NCBI GenBank assembly: GCA_021847105.1
Contig: JAJZUT010000006.1
Span: 62,001 to 126,000, forward strand
Origin: Pseudomonadota bacterium
GTDB taxonomy: Bacteria; Pseudomonadota; Gammaproteobacteria; Steroidobacterales; Steroidobacteraceae
Direction: 5' to 3'
DNA length: 64,000 nt
Both the position numbers and the translations under genes were made by a program. Positions 26,711 through 36,433 of the stretch are shown one piece after another; positions within the stretch are counted from its first letter, which is position 1, and each line of letters starts with the position of its first letter. Under the pieces are notes generated by a model. The model saw nothing but the letters and a program-made list of their open reading frames with translations, made no database searches and was not told the DNA's origin.

Positions 26711-27796
26711 TCAGGCCGCCGTACCGAGCGTTGCGCTCTTGGTCGCAATGACCCCGAGCAGTTCCTGCCAGGACTTCACGAACGCCTTGGCACCTTCGTC
26801 CTGCAGCTGCGCGGCGAGTGCCTCGACGTCGATACCGGCCTGCCCGAAGCGAGCAAGCACTGCCTCGCAGTCCCCGCCATCGGCCGCCATCCCCGCGCCA
26901 ATCTCGGCGCGACGGGCCAATGCCTGCAGAGTCGCCTCAGGCATGGTGTTCACTGTGAACGGCGCGGCCAGGGACTTCACATACAGTACTTCATCGGCTT
27001 TTGGATCCTTCGTGCCGGTACTGGCCCAGAGCAGCCGCTGCGCAAGCGCGCCGGCGTTGAATGCGCGTTGCCAGCGTGACGAGACGAGCAACTGCTGAGC
27101 CGCCCGATAGGTTCGCCCGGCAATGGCGATGCCGAGGCGGTTGGTCAGTTCAGCCGGCACCCTGCCGGCGCTGGCCACGTCCCAGCGACTGATGAATACC
27201 GACGCCACCGAGGCAACCGCCGGATTGAGCCCGGCGGCGATGCGCCGCTCGACCCCGCGCAAATATGCCTCGGCGGCGGCCAGATATTGCTCGCGGGAGA
27301 ACAGCAGCGTCACATTGACCGGGATCCCGGCGAAGATCGCCGCCTCAATCGCCGGCAGTCCTTCGCGGGTGCCCGGAATCTTGATGAACAGGTTCGGTCG
27401 CTTCGCCCTCGCGTGCAGATCCCGGGCGGCGGCAATCGTGCGCTGCGCATCGTATGCGAGCAGCGGCGAGACCTCGAGCGACACCCAACCGTCAACGCCG
27501 TTGGTGCGTTCGAAGGTCGCGCGAAACTCATCGGCCGCGCGGGTGATGTCCTGCAGAGCGAGATCGAAAAACAACTCCTCGCCGCTGCGCCCGCGCTTCA
27601 GTCCGTCGCGAATCGAGGCGTCGTACGCTGCGCTCTTCTTCAGCGCGTGATCAAAAATCGTCGGATTCGAGGTCAGACCAGTGACCGACAGCTCGGCGAT
27701 GTACTGCCGGAGCGTTCCACTGTCAAGCAGGTCACGGGTGATGTTGTCGAGCCAGATGCTCTGGCCGAATTCGTGCAGCAGCTGGGTTGCCTTCAT
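26711..27796 (-). CDS. tal: Transaldolase
   Basis: 361 residues, the long cyanobacterial/actinobacterial-type transaldolase. Motifs: VTGLTSNPTIFDHAL at about 38-52, the Schiff-base Lys in RPNLFIKIPGTREG, and WASTGTKDP. Start ATG at 27796 follows a near-perfect GGAGGTGAGATC ribosome binding site. It is the first gene of the five-gene sugar operon, so its 225-base upstream gap (27797-28021) should carry the operon promoter; no clear -35/-10 or operator was recognised there. Confidence 0.93.
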   Translation of the reverse strand: MKATQLLHEFGQSIWLDNITRDLLDSGTLRQYIAELSVTGLTSNPTIFDHALKKSAAYDASIRDGLKRGRSGEELFFDLALQDITRAADEFRATFERTNGVDGWVSLEVSPLLAYDAQRTIAAARDLHARAKRPNLFIKIPGTREGLPAIEAAIFAGIPVNVTLLFSREQYLAAAEAYLRGVERRIAAGLNPAVASVASVFISRWDVASAGRVPAELTNRLGIAIAGRTYRAAQQLLVSSRWQRAFNAGALAQRLLWASTGTKDPKADEVLYVKSLAAPFTVNTMPEATLQALARRAEIGAGMAADGGDCEAVLARFGQAGIDVEALAAQLQDEGAKAFVKSWQELLGVIATKSATLGTAA

Positions 27797-28021
27797 GATC
27801 TCACCTCCATCGCAGACCGGATCGTGCGCCGACACTGCAGGCAATGCGTATGGGCGCGGGTGAATCGATTCGTTCGATCGGCGCGGTCGCCGCGGGGGAC
27901 GGCGCAGGGGCTGCTCAACGGGCACGACGGCCGCGAGCAAGCCCATCCGGCGCTACTCCATAGGTGTTTAGATTACCACATCGAGCCCAAGTGCGTCAGC
28001 ACGGTGGCGTTCGCCGCAACG

Positions 28022-28618
28022 TCATTCGCCGAGGTGGCGCGTGTCATTCCAGAGCCGCACGACCGGCTCGTGTGCGTTGTGTTCATAGCCGAGCGCGCTC
28101 AAGCTGGCGGTGCCGAGCAACAACAATCGACCGGCGTCGGCGGGCAGGCCGAGCCAGCGCGCGGTCAACACGCGCAGCAAGTGTCCGCTCGAGAACAGCA
28201 GCACGTTGCCCCCGGCGGCCCGTGCCCGCGCAATCACCCGATCGGCGCGCAGCGCGACGTCGGCGGCCGACTCCCCGCCCGGACAACCATCCCGAAACAG
28301 CTCCCAGCCGGGCCGTTGAGCGCGGATCTCCGCCGTGCGGCGCCCTTCGTATGCCCCGTAATTCCACTCGCACAGATCGGCATCAGCACGGGCCTCCTCG
28401 GCAAATCCGGCGAGCGCGCAGGTACGCGCCGCGCGTTGCAGCGGGCTGGTCAGCACCAGAGTGAAGCGCGGTTCGCGCAGCCGGGGCGCGAGGGCGCGCG
28501 CGGCTCGCTCGCCGCGCTCGGTCAGCGGCAGATCGCTGAGTCCGGTGTGCTGTCCGGTGAGGCTCCAGGCGGTCTCGCCGTGCCGGACGAGAAAGATGAT
28601 CGGCAACTCGGCGCTCAT
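28022..28618 (-). CDS. Histidine phosphatase family protein
   Basis: 198 residues. N-terminal catalytic RHGE motif (IFLVRHGETAWSLTGQHTG), then LTSPLQRAARTCALAG and, near residue 150, LLFSSGHLLRVL with the second catalytic His. This is the phosphoglycerate-mutase superfamily; substrates vary from sugar phosphates to nucleotides and cannot be read from sequence. The ATG at 28618 was preferred because GAGGAAC lies six to eight bases upstream. Located directly upstream of the sugar operon on the same strand. Confidence 0.85.
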   Translation of the reverse strand: MSAELPIIFLVRHGETAWSLTGQHTGLSDLPLTERGERAARALAPRLREPRFTLVLTSPLQRAARTCALAGFAEEARADADLCEWNYGAYEGRRTAEIRAQRPGWELFRDGCPGGESAADVALRADRVIARARAAGGNVLLFSSGHLLRVLTARWLGLPADAGRLLLLGTASLSALGYEHNAHEPVVRLWNDTRHLGE

Positions 28619-28774
28619 GTGTTGGTTCCTCGGAACGTGGCGCAATGCGGGCCGATCCTACGCAGGATGCGCACGCAAGTGAAGCTCACGGCCGGCTGCG
28701 CGGCTGATTGGCGCGTCATTTATGCTAGGGTGGGCGCGCAGAAGCGAGCCCCGGCACAGCGGTGGAGGCACACA

Positions 28775-29473
28775 ATGATCGACTTGTACTACTGGCCGAC
28801 ACCGAATGGCCACAAGATCACGATGTTTCTCGAGGAAGTCGGCCTGCCCTACCGCATCGAGCCGGTGAACATTGGCGCGGGCGAGCAGTTCCGGCCGGAG
28901 TTTCTCGCCATCTCGCCGAATAACCGCATGCCGGCAATTGTCGATCACGTGCCGCTCGATGGCGGCAGCCCTCTGTCAGTGTTCGAATCCGGAGCGATTC
29001 TCTGGTATCTCGGCAAGAAAACTGGCCAGCTCATCCCCGCCGATCTGCGCGGGGAAACCGAAGCCCTGCAGTGGCTGTTCTGGCAGACCGCCGGCCTCGG
29101 ACCGGCCGCCAGCCAGACTCATCACTTCAGTCACTACGCGCCGGAGAAGATCCCGTACGCGATTGACCGCTACGTGCAGGAAACCTGCCGTCTGTACGGT
29201 GTGCTCAACCAGCGACTCGCCGATCGGCCGTACGTCGCGGGCGCGTCCTACACGGTAGCCGACATCGCCTGTTATCCGTGGATCGTGCCGCATGAGCGGC
29301 AGCGGCAACAGCTCGAGGACTTCCCGAACCTGCAGCGCTGGTTCAACCACATCGCGGCACGCCCGGCAACGGTCCGGGCGTACGCTCGGGCGCCGGAGTT
29401 CACCGCTCTGCCGCTGTCCGGGATGGGGGCACACCGGGGCGCTACCGATGCGCCCGACCCTCACGCGCGTTAA
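28775..29473 (+). CDS. Glutathione S-transferase (Nu-class, YfcG/YghU-like)
   Basis: 232 residues. Thioredoxin-fold N-terminal domain starts IDLYYWPTPNGHKITMFLEE with the conserved T-P-N-G-H-K of the YfcG group, followed by NNRMPAIVD and the SNAIL-like ESGAILWYL; an all-helical domain follows. YfcG-type enzymes bind two glutathiones and reduce disulfides. GGTGGAGG is placed ten bases upstream of the ATG. It converges on the aldehyde dehydrogenase with a 13-base gap. Confidence 0.9.
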   Translation: MIDLYYWPTPNGHKITMFLEEVGLPYRIEPVNIGAGEQFRPEFLAISPNNRMPAIVDHVPLDGGSPLSVFESGAILWYLGKKTGQLIPADLRGETEALQWLFWQTAGLGPAASQTHHFSHYAPEKIPYAIDRYVQETCRLYGVLNQRLADRPYVAGASYTVADIACYPWIVPHERQRQQLEDFPNLQRWFNHIAARPATVRAYARAPEFTALPLSGMGAHRGATDAPDPHAR

Positions 29474-29486
29474 ATCGCATCTGGCA

Positions 29487-30932
29487 CTACGTGGACCACT
29501 TCATCAACATCGCCAGCAGACGTCGAGCGCGTGCTCCGTAGGGAGGAAGGAACGCACCGGAGAGCTGCACTTTCGCCTCGAGAACCGCACGCTCGTGCGA
29601 GAAGGCGCGAATCCCCCATTCGCCGTGATAGCTGCCGATTCCGGAGTGATTGACCCCGCCGAAGGGGAGGTTGTGCTGCAGAAACTGCAGCGCGACCTGA
29701 TTGATGCAGGTGCCTCCAGCGCTGGTACGTTGAATCAGCTGGCGGGCGAATTCCCGCCGTCGGGTCCAGACATACAGAGCGAGCGGCTTAGGTGCCGCGT
29801 TGATGCGCTCGATAAGTTCCTCCTCGCTCCGGTAAATCAGGACCGGCAGCACCGGGCCGAAGATCTCCTCGTGCATGATCCGCGCGCCATCGGGCACCCC
29901 ACCGAGCACTGTTGGCGCGATGAAGCGCCGCTCGACGTCGACACTCCCGCCCTGCAACACGGCTGCGCCATGCCGGCGCGCATCATCGATCAGATCCGCC
30001 AGGCGCCGCGCATGGCGCTCATTGACGATGCGGGCCAGATCCGCCGCCTGCTCTGCGTGCGCGCCATACCAACTGGACAGTCGCGACCTGAAGCGCTCGA
30101 TCACCTGCTCATAGACCGAGGCGTGCACGTATAGATGGTCCGGAGCAATACAGGTCTGGCCGGCATTGAGGCATTTCGCCCACGCGATCGTATCGACCGC
30201 GCGGGGCACATCCGCGCTGGCGTCGATGATGACCGGCGACTTGCCGCCGAGCTCGAGCGTGACGCTCGCCAGAGATTTGGCCGCAGCCGCCATGACGAGT
30301 TGGCCCACGCCGGGAGAGCCGGTGAAGAACACGTGATCGAACGGCAGATCGAGCAAGGCAGCGCCCACCGACGCATCACCCTCGAACACCGCGACCTCAC
30401 TCTCATCGAAGGCGGAGCGGATGATCTGCACCAAGACACGCGAGCTGTGCGGTGCGAGCTCGGAGGTTTTGATGATGGCGGTGTTGCCGCATGCCACTGC
30501 CGGAATGAGCGGCCCGAGGCTGAGCACGATGGGGTAATTCCAGGGGGCGATAATAAGCGTGCGACCACGCGGCTCGCGCTGCACCCAGGCGCGCGTGCCG
30601 AGCGTTGCGACGGTCGGGCGCACGCGCCGCGGCCGCAGCCAGCGGGCAAGGTGGCGGCGGTGGTCGGCGAGATCCGCCAACACCGGCAGCAACTCAGCAA
30701 GCTCGGTTTCCAGGGTGGGACGGGCAAGATCGGCCACGACGGCTGCGATGAGGGCGGCACGGTGCGCCAGGATCGCTGCACGCAGTCGCTCGAGCCGGGC
30801 GAGACGTTCGGCCACGGTACTCGCGCGCAACCGCAACGCAACGGGCCGCTGCGCCTCGAACACGGTCCGCATCCGGGCAGCGAGCTCGGGGCCGAGATGG
30901 ATCGGTTCGGCGGACGTGGTGGACTGGTTCAT
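29487..30932 (-). CDS. Aldehyde dehydrogenase family protein (coniferyl/fatty aldehyde dehydrogenase-like)
   Basis: 481 residues. Catalytic Cys in NAGQTCIAPDHL, general-base Glu in VTLELGGKSPV, and the NAD-site IIAPWNYPIVLSLGPL and FTGSPGVGQLV. The C-terminal half ends with a hydrophobic, basic tail (RRLLAMLMKW) as in membrane-associated class-3 ALDHs. It oxidises aldehydes to acids with NAD(P)+. Substrate open: aromatic or long-chain aldehydes are most likely by similarity. Not obviously in an operon. Confidence 0.88.
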   Translation of the reverse strand: MNQSTTSAEPIHLGPELAARMRTVFEAQRPVALRLRASTVAERLARLERLRAAILAHRAALIAAVVADLARPTLETELAELLPVLADLADHRRHLARWLRPRRVRPTVATLGTRAWVQREPRGRTLIIAPWNYPIVLSLGPLIPAVACGNTAIIKTSELAPHSSRVLVQIIRSAFDESEVAVFEGDASVGAALLDLPFDHVFFTGSPGVGQLVMAAAAKSLASVTLELGGKSPVIIDASADVPRAVDTIAWAKCLNAGQTCIAPDHLYVHASVYEQVIERFRSRLSSWYGAHAEQAADLARIVNERHARRLADLIDDARRHGAAVLQGGSVDVERRFIAPTVLGGVPDGARIMHEEIFGPVLPVLIYRSEEELIERINAAPKPLALYVWTRRREFARQLIQRTSAGGTCINQVALQFLQHNLPFGGVNHSGIGSYHGEWGIRAFSHERAVLEAKVQLSGAFLPPYGARARRLLAMLMKWST

Positions 30933-30989
30933 GAGGGCACCCCGAGCGCGCAGCGTTGATGCGGCGATGATACTGGAGGCGCCGTCCGG

Positions 30990-31898
30990 TCACGTTTCGC
31001 GATGCGAGGGATCCGCGGTGAGCTGACGCGCCGCGGCGACGAAGTTGCGCACGGCACTCGAGCGTTCCTCGTCGCGACAGGCGATGCCGAGCAACGCATG
31101 CAGCGGCTCGCCCTCGAGCGGCAGGTAGGCGACCAGTTGCGCCTGCAGCGAGCGCATGCTCGCCGGCACAATGGAGATGCCGAGGGAGGCGGCCACCAGA
31201 TTGACCGTCGAAGACAGCTGCGGGGCGTACTGTCCGACGCGCGGGGTGAAGCCGGCCGCCTCGCAAGCACTGACCACCTCGTCGGCGAGTCCCGGCCGGA
31301 CCGCGCGCGGATAGAGGATGAACGTCTCGCGCGCCAAGTCACGCAGTGCAAGACGCCGGCGCCGCGCCAGCCGGTGACCCAGCGGCAGGACCGCCACGAG
31401 GGGCTCGCGCTCGAGCAGATCGAACACCAGGCCGCGCCCCTCGCGCAGCGGCGGGCGCACGAATCCGACGTCGATCCGCCCCTCGCGCAGTGCCGCCGCA
31501 AGCTCGGTGGACGGATGTTCCTCGAGTGACACCTCGACCCCCGGGTACGCGGTGCGAAAGGCCCGCAATGCCGAGGTAACCAGCGGATTGAACGAGGCGG
31601 ACTCCGTGAACCCCACCCGAACTCGCCCGGAGGCACCGCTCGCAGCGGCGCGCGCCATTTGGCCTGCCCGACGCACCTCCTCGAGAATTCGCCCCGCCTC
31701 GAGCGCAAACAACCGCCCGGCATCGGTGAGCCGGATGCGGTAGCCGGTCCGATCGAGCAACGCCACACCGAGTTCCGCCTCGAGCGCCTTGATCTGCTGG
31801 GTGAGCGGCGGCTGCGAGATGTTCAGCCGCCGTGCCGCCCGGGTGACATTGAGTTCCTCGGCGACGGCGAGGAAATAACGCAGGTGACGCAGCTCCAT
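30990..31898 (-). CDS. LysR-family transcriptional regulator, divergent from prpC
   Basis: 302 residues. N-terminal winged HTH begins MELRHLRYFLAVAEELNVTRAARRLNISQPPLTQQIKALE, a canonical LysR N-terminus, followed by a periplasmic-binding-protein-like effector domain. ATG at 31898 chosen because the family begins at this residue. Only 76 bases separate it from the divergent prpC, and that gap holds a T-N11-A dyad, so it most likely controls the methylcitrate operon and its own gene. Gammaproteobacterial prp operons are more often governed by the sigma-54 activator PrpR, or by a GntR-type regulator. Confidence 0.9.
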   Translation of the reverse strand: MELRHLRYFLAVAEELNVTRAARRLNISQPPLTQQIKALEAELGVALLDRTGYRIRLTDAGRLFALEAGRILEEVRRAGQMARAAASGASGRVRVGFTESASFNPLVTSALRAFRTAYPGVEVSLEEHPSTELAAALREGRIDVGFVRPPLREGRGLVFDLLEREPLVAVLPLGHRLARRRRLALRDLARETFILYPRAVRPGLADEVVSACEAAGFTPRVGQYAPQLSSTVNLVAASLGISIVPASMRSLQAQLVAYLPLEGEPLHALLGIACRDEERSSAVRNFVAAARQLTADPSHRET

Positions 31899-31901
31899 GA
31901 C

Positions 31902-31918
31902 GATACTTTTTGCATATC
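31902..31918. promoter_or_regulatory. LysR-type operator (T-N11-A dyad) between the regulator and prpC
   Basis: GATA (31902-31905), nine bases, TATC (31915-31918); including flanking C/G the arms are five bases. The T at 31904 and A at 31916 give a textbook T-N11-A LysR box. It lies 3 to 20 bases from the regulator start and about 57 bases ahead of prpC. A weak promoter for prpC may be TTGCAT (31910-31915) with TATATT (31935-31940), spacing 19. Confidence 0.6.
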
Positions 31919-31974
31919 GAGTCGGCATTTTCAATATATTTTCGTCTGATCTGCGCACGGGCTAAAGTGCACGC

Positions 31975-33135
31975 ATGAGCCAGAACGAACAGCCGGCCTC
32001 CGCGCCGAAGGCGAAGAAATCCGTCGCGCTCTCAGGCGTGACGGCGGGCAACACCGCGCTGTGCACCGTGGGGCGCAGCGGCAATGATCTGCATTACCGC
32101 GGCTACGACATCCTCGAGATCGCCGGTGCGTGCGAATACGAGGAGATCGCCCATCTGCTGGTTCATGGCAAGCTGCCGAACCGAACGGAGCTCGCCACTT
32201 ACAAGGCCAAGCTGCGCTCCTTGCGCGGCCTGCCTGCGGCAGTGCGAACGGTGCTCGAGAGTCTGCCGGCGGCGGCCCATCCGATGGACGTGCTGCGCAC
32301 GGGGGTTTCTGCACTCGGCTGCGTGCTGCCGGAGAAGGACGACCACGGTGCCGCCGGTGCGCGCGATATCGCCGACCGGCTGATCGCCTCGCTCGGCTCG
32401 ATGCTGGCGTACTGGTATCACGCCAGTCACGGCGGGCATCACCTGAGCGTCGAGACCGAGGATGAGTCGATCGGCGGGCACTTCTTGCACCTTCTACACC
32501 GCCGCCCGGCGCCGCCCGACTGGGTGCGCGCCATGCACACCTCACTCATCCTCTACGCCGAGCACGAATTCAATGCCTCAACCTTCACGGCGCGAGTGAT
32601 CGCCGGCACCGGCTCAGATCTGTACTCGTGCATCGCCGGGGCGATCGGGGCGTTACGCGGGCCGAAACACGGCGGGGCGAACGAGGTGGCCTGCGAGATT
32701 CAGCAGCGCTACGAGGACCCCGATGGCGCCGAGGCGGACATCCGCTCTCGCCTGGCCAACCGGGAAGTGATCATCGGCTTCGGTCACCCGGTTTACACCG
32801 TGGCCGATCCACGCCATCAGGTGATCAAAGCCCTCGCCCGAGAGCTGGCCGAACAGGCCGGCGACCTGAAGATGTACGCGGTCGCCGATCGGATCGAGAC
32901 CGTCATGATGCGCGAGAAGCGCATGTTCCCCAACCTCGACTGGTTTTCGGCGGTGTCCTATCGCCTGATGGGCGTGCCGACCGCGATGTTCACGCCGTTG
33001 TTCGTGATCGCACGCACGGCCGGCTGGGCCGCGCACGTGCTCGAGCAGCGCGCCGACGGCAAGATCATCCGTCCGACCGCGAACTACGTTGGCCCGGAGC
33101 CGCGTCGCTTCGTGCCCATCGAACAGCGCTCCTGA
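31975..33135 (+). CDS. prpC: 2-methylcitrate synthase
   Basis: 386 residues, citrate synthase fold of the short type. Active-site residues appear in [14 protein letters not shown] (His) and GPKHGGANE (His), with Asp/Arg region [15 protein letters not shown]. The short length and the prpD-prpB genes directly downstream make it 2-methylcitrate synthase, condensing propionyl-CoA with oxaloacetate. The ATG at 31975 follows TAAAGT by a few bases; no ribosome binding site is evident. Cofactors for propionyl-CoA supply are discussed at the BCKDH genes. Confidence 0.92.
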   Translation: MSQNEQPASAPKAKKSVALSGVTAGNTALCTVGRSGNDLHYRGYDILEIAGACEYEEIAHLLVHGKLPNRTELATYKAKLRSLRGLPAAVRTVLESLPAAAHPMDVLRTGVSALGCVLPEKDDHGAAGARDIADRLIASLGSMLAYWYHASHGGHHLSVETEDESIGGHFLHLLHRRPAPPDWVRAMHTSLILYAEHEFNASTFTARVIAGTGSDLYSCIAGAIGALRGPKHGGANEVACEIQQRYEDPDGAEADIRSRLANREVIIGFGHPVYTVADPRHQVIKALARELAEQAGDLKMYAVADRIETVMMREKRMFPNLDWFSAVSYRLMGVPTAMFTPLFVIARTAGWAAHVLEQRADGKIIRPTANYVGPEPRRFVPIEQRS

Positions 33136-33157
33136 GATCCTCACACCCCTCCACATC

Positions 33158-34609
33158 ATGTCCACCCAACACACTGCCGCGCGACCGGCCCCCGACCAAG
33201 TCCTCACCGACATCGCCGATTACGTGCTCGGCGGCGACCCGGGAGGGGCTCTCGCCTACCAGACCGCGCACTACTGCTTGCTCGATACGCTCGGCTGCGG
33301 TCTCGAGGCGCTCGAATATCCGGCCTGCACGAAGCTGCTCGGTCCGATCGTGCCCGGCACCTGGGTGCCGCATGGCGCACGCGTTCCGGGTACGCAGTTC
33401 CAGCTCGATCCGGTGCAGGCGGCGTTCAACATCGGGGCGATGATCCGCTGGCTCGACTTCAACGATACCTGGCTCGCCGCCGAGTGGGGCCACCCCTCGG
33501 ACAACCTTGGCGGCATTCTTGCCACCGCCGACTGGCTCTCGCGCCAGGCGCTCGCCAACGGACGCGCCCCGCTCACGATGCGCGACGTACTCACCGCAAT
33601 GATCCGCGCGCACGAGATCCAAGGAGTGATCGCGCTCGAGAACAGCTTCAATCGTGTCGGGCTCGACCACGTGGTGCTGGTGAAGGTGGCCTCCACGGCA
33701 GTGGTTGGACGCCTGCTCGGGCTGACCCGCGAGGAAATCATCAATGCCGTCTCGCTCGCCTGGGTCGACGGGCAGAGCTTGCGCACGTATCGCCATGCGC
33801 CAAACGCCGGTTCGCGCAAGAGCTGGGCGGCCGGCGATGCGACCAGCCGCGCGGTGCGTCTCGCGCTGATTGCGCGCAGCGGAGAAATGGGCTACCCGAC
33901 CGTGCTCAGCGCCAAAACCTGGGGGTTTTACGATGCGCTGTTCCGGGGCCAGCCGCTGAAGTTCACTCGTGCGTATGGTTCCTACGTCATGGAGAACGTG
34001 CTGTTCAAGATCTCCTATCCAGCCGAATTCCACGCACAGACTGCGGTGGAGGCCGCGATGCAGGTGCACCGGCAACTCAATGAGCTCGGCGTGACGCATG
34101 AGGCAGTCGAACGGATCACCGTGCGCACCCACGAGGCGTGCGTGCGCATCATCGACAAGCACGGGCCGCTCGCCAACCCGGCCGACCGGGATCACTGCAT
34201 CCAATACATGATGGCCGTACCGTTGATCTTCGGGCGGCTGACCGCGGCGGACTACGAGGACTCCGTGGCGGCCGATCCGCGCATCGATGCACTGCGCGAG
34301 CGGATCCATTGTGTCGAGGATCCGCAGTTCACGCGCGATTATCTCGATCCGGACAAGCGATCGATCGCCAATGCGCTCAGTGTGCGGCTGAAGGATGGAC
34401 GGGAGCTGCCAGAGGTGCGAGTCGAGTATCCGATCGGACACAAGCGCCGGCGTGCCGAGGGTATTCCATTGCTGATTGAGAAGTTCCACCGCAATCTCGC
34501 GCGCCGATTCCCGGACAAACAGCAGCGCGCAATCGCCGAACTCGCACTCGACCCGACCCGGCTTGAGCGCACTGCGGTGAATGAATTCCTCGATCTGTTC
34601 GTCATCTGA
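33158..34609 (+). CDS. prpD: 2-methylcitrate dehydratase
   Basis: 483 residues. MmgE/PrpD family with the diagnostic [16 protein letters not shown] and [20 protein letters not shown] segments, closely matching E. coli PrpD. It dehydrates 2-methylcitrate to 2-methyl-cis-aconitate. The ATG at 33158 lies 22 bases after prpC. No AcnD/PrpF pair is present, so a PrpD-type cofactor-free route is used, with a housekeeping aconitase presumably doing the rehydration. Confidence 0.94.
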   Translation: MSTQHTAARPAPDQVLTDIADYVLGGDPGGALAYQTAHYCLLDTLGCGLEALEYPACTKLLGPIVPGTWVPHGARVPGTQFQLDPVQAAFNIGAMIRWLDFNDTWLAAEWGHPSDNLGGILATADWLSRQALANGRAPLTMRDVLTAMIRAHEIQGVIALENSFNRVGLDHVVLVKVASTAVVGRLLGLTREEIINAVSLAWVDGQSLRTYRHAPNAGSRKSWAAGDATSRAVRLALIARSGEMGYPTVLSAKTWGFYDALFRGQPLKFTRAYGSYVMENVLFKISYPAEFHAQTAVEAAMQVHRQLNELGVTHEAVERITVRTHEACVRIIDKHGPLANPADRDHCIQYMMAVPLIFGRLTAADYEDSVAADPRIDALRERIHCVEDPQFTRDYLDPDKRSIANALSVRLKDGRELPEVRVEYPIGHKRRRAEGIPLLIEKFHRNLARRFPDKQQRAIAELALDPTRLERTAVNEFLDLFVI

Positions 34610-34620
34610 GGGCCACTCCG

Positions 34621-35526
34621 TTGAGCACCTATCTGATTGGCGCCGATGTCCCGCAGGTGCCGGCCGGCACGCGCTTCGCGGCGCTGGTGCAGCGCGGGCC
34701 GATCCTGCCCATCCCGGGGACATACAACGGGCTGGCCGCCCTGCAGGCCAAGCGCGCCGGCTTCGAAGCACTGTATCTCTCGGGTGCAGCGATGAGCGCA
34801 TCGATGGGACTGCCCGACCTAGGCATCATCACCGTCGATGAGGTCTGCGGGTTCATCCGTCAGGTGAGCCGCGCATCGGCGCTACCAGTGCTCGTCGATG
34901 GCGATACCGGCTACGGTGAGGCGCTCAATGTGATGCACATGGTGCGCGCGTTTGAGGAAGCCGGCGCGGCAGCGGTACACATCGAGGATCAGGTGCTGCC
35001 CAAGAAGTGCGGACATCTGAACGACAAGAGGCTGATTCCGGCCGAAGAGATGGCCGTGAAGATCGCCGCGGCGGCGCGCGCCCGGCGCCACCTGTACATC
35101 ATTGCCCGCACGGATGCCGCCGCCAGCGAGGGCCTCGACGGCGCAGTGGCACGGGCGCAGCGGTACCTCGCCGCGGGAGCCGATGCCATCTTCCCCGAAG
35201 CGCTCACCAGCGAGGAGATGTTTCGGGAATTTGCCCGCCGCGTCGATGCGCCGCTGCTCGCGAACATGACCGAATTCGGCCGGACACCGTACTTCACGGC
35301 CGAACAATTTCAGGCGCTGGGGTACCGGATGGTGATCTGGCCGGTGAGCGCTTTACGGCTTGCCGCGAAAGCGCACGAGCGGCTCTATGCGACGATTGCC
35401 CGCGACGGCGGCCCACGCACTCTCATCGACGAGATGCAGACCCGGCAGGAACTCTACGAGACCATCGCGTATGGGGACTACGAGGCACTCGATGCCTCGA
35501 TCGTCAAGAGCGTCCTACCGCAGTAA
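34621..35526 (+). CDS. prpB: Methylisocitrate lyase
   Basis: 301 residues. ICL/PEPM superfamily: LPVLVDGDTGYGEALNV binds Mg2+, and the catalytic loop KKCGHLNDKRLIP has the active-site Cys. It splits 2-methylisocitrate into succinate and pyruvate. Translation starts at a TTG (34621), with GAGGG upstream; the family N-terminus (MSTYLIG...) supports this start. The paralogous isocitrate lyase lies 2.5 kb downstream. Confidence 0.93.
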   Translation: MSTYLIGADVPQVPAGTRFAALVQRGPILPIPGTYNGLAALQAKRAGFEALYLSGAAMSASMGLPDLGIITVDEVCGFIRQVSRASALPVLVDGDTGYGEALNVMHMVRAFEEAGAAAVHIEDQVLPKKCGHLNDKRLIPAEEMAVKIAAAARARRHLYIIARTDAAASEGLDGAVARAQRYLAAGADAIFPEALTSEEMFREFARRVDAPLLANMTEFGRTPYFTAEQFQALGYRMVIWPVSALRLAAKAHERLYATIARDGGPRTLIDEMQTRQELYETIAYGDYEALDASIVKSVLPQ

Positions 35527-35563
35527 GTGGCCGCCCGCGCGTGCAGCGGGACGAACGGGCCGA

Positions 35564-35650
35564 TCACCCCCGGCGTGAGGTAATGAACTCTAGCGAGCCG
35601 CCGACGAGCAGCGCGAGCGTAAGGACGATCTGGGAAACTGCGATAACCAT
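35564..35650 (-). CDS. Possible 28-residue single-span membrane peptide
   Basis: A very short frame: ATG at 35650, TGA at 35564-35566. The product is one hydrophobic helix (VIAVSQIVLTLALLVGG) with a short basic tail (TSRRG). AGGAAG lies six bases upstream of the ATG, a good ribosome binding site. It is convergent with prpB. No family recognised; KdpF was considered but the sequence does not resemble it. Treat as a candidate small protein. Confidence 0.4.
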   Translation of the reverse strand: MVIAVSQIVLTLALLVGGSLEFITSRRG

Positions 35651-35909
35651 GTTGCTCTTCCTGTTGTTCAACGAACGGGCGCAAGTCTAGGTATTCGCAC
35701 GGCCGCGGACATGCCCATCGCGAGGGTGTACGGCGTGTGCAGCGCGAGGGGATGCGGCATGCCCTGCACGAGGGCTGCGCAGCTACTCCTTTTGAGGGGG
35801 CCGACCGGACGCGGCGTGACGCAGTTCACGGGCGCGCGCTACAATTCCCGAAACCTGCCGCAGAATCCCTTCGGCGCCGCCCCCGAGCGAACTCCTGGAG
35901 CTTTATCAG
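35651..35909. promoter_or_regulatory. Region upstream of slyD with a candidate promoter
   Basis: With the small frame this forms a 383-base stretch (35527-35909) without an established gene. A sigma-70-like promoter GTGACG (35816-35821), spacing 18, TACAAT (35840-35845) would give slyD a leader of about 58 bases. Nothing else recognised. Confidence 0.4.
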
Positions 35910-36395
35910 ATGTCCATTGGCACAGATTCCGTCGTCACGATTCACTACACGCTCAAGGATGACGCCGGTGCGGTCCTCGATCATTCCGAACCGGGCGAGC
36001 CGCTCGCCTACCTGCACGGTCACGGCAACCTCATTCCGGGTCTGGAGAAGGAGCTGACGGGCAAGGACACCGGCGATGCCCTCACGGTCACGGTGGCACC
36101 GGCTGACGGCTACGGTGAGTACGATGCCGCGCTGGTGCAGAGCGTCCCGCGACGAGCCCTGCGCGGCATCAAGGACATCAAGGCCGGAATGCGCCTGCAT
36201 GCGCAGACCGAGGAGGGCCCGCGAGCGGTGACCGTGACAAAAATCATGGGCGACATGGTCACCCTCGACGGCAACCATCCCCTCGCGGGCAAGAGCCTGC
36301 ACTTCGACGTGCGCATCGAGGGCGTGCGGCCAGCAACCGAAGAGGAGCTCGCGCACGGGCACGTACACGGGCCCGATGGGCACGATCACCACTAA
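35910..36395 (+). CDS. slyD: FKBP-type peptidyl-prolyl isomerase SlyD
   Basis: 161 residues. FKBP domain interrupted by the IF chaperone domain: VTIHYTLKDDAGAVLDHS, LIPGLEKELTGKDTGD, then the flap insertion and GNHPLAGKSLHFDVRI. The C-terminus is short and His-rich (HGHVHGPDGHDHH), giving a metal-binding tail as in SlyD, which delivers nickel and assists folding. The tail is shorter than in E. coli. Cytoplasmic. Confidence 0.93.
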   Translation: MSIGTDSVVTIHYTLKDDAGAVLDHSEPGEPLAYLHGHGNLIPGLEKELTGKDTGDALTVTVAPADGYGEYDAALVQSVPRRALRGIKDIKAGMRLHAQTEEGPRAVTVTKIMGDMVTLDGNHPLAGKSLHFDVRIEGVRPATEEELAHGHVHGPDGHDHH

Positions 36396-36402
36396 TCTGC
36401 GG

Positions 36403-36430
36403 TGCACCCCGGCCCATGCGCCGGGGTGCA
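36403..36430. terminator. Bidirectional hairpin between slyD and the 2OG-oxygenase-like gene
   Basis: TGCACCCCGGC (36403-36413) and GCCGGGGTGCA (36420-36430), an 11-bp perfect stem with a 6-base loop, placed eight bases after the slyD stop and three before the end of the convergent gene. No T-run on either side. Confidence 0.65.
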
Positions 36431-36433
36431 GCC

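Noticed and set aside
27287-28774. A long N-terminal extension of the glutathione transferase frame
   Set aside because: It runs antisense through tal and the phosphatase gene; the real start is the ATG at 28775 with a ribosome binding site and the family N-terminus.
33065-34801. A 578-codon open frame on the minus strand across prpD
   Set aside because: Complement of prpD/prpB coding sequence; no domain, no ribosome binding site, wobble pattern follows the plus-strand genes.
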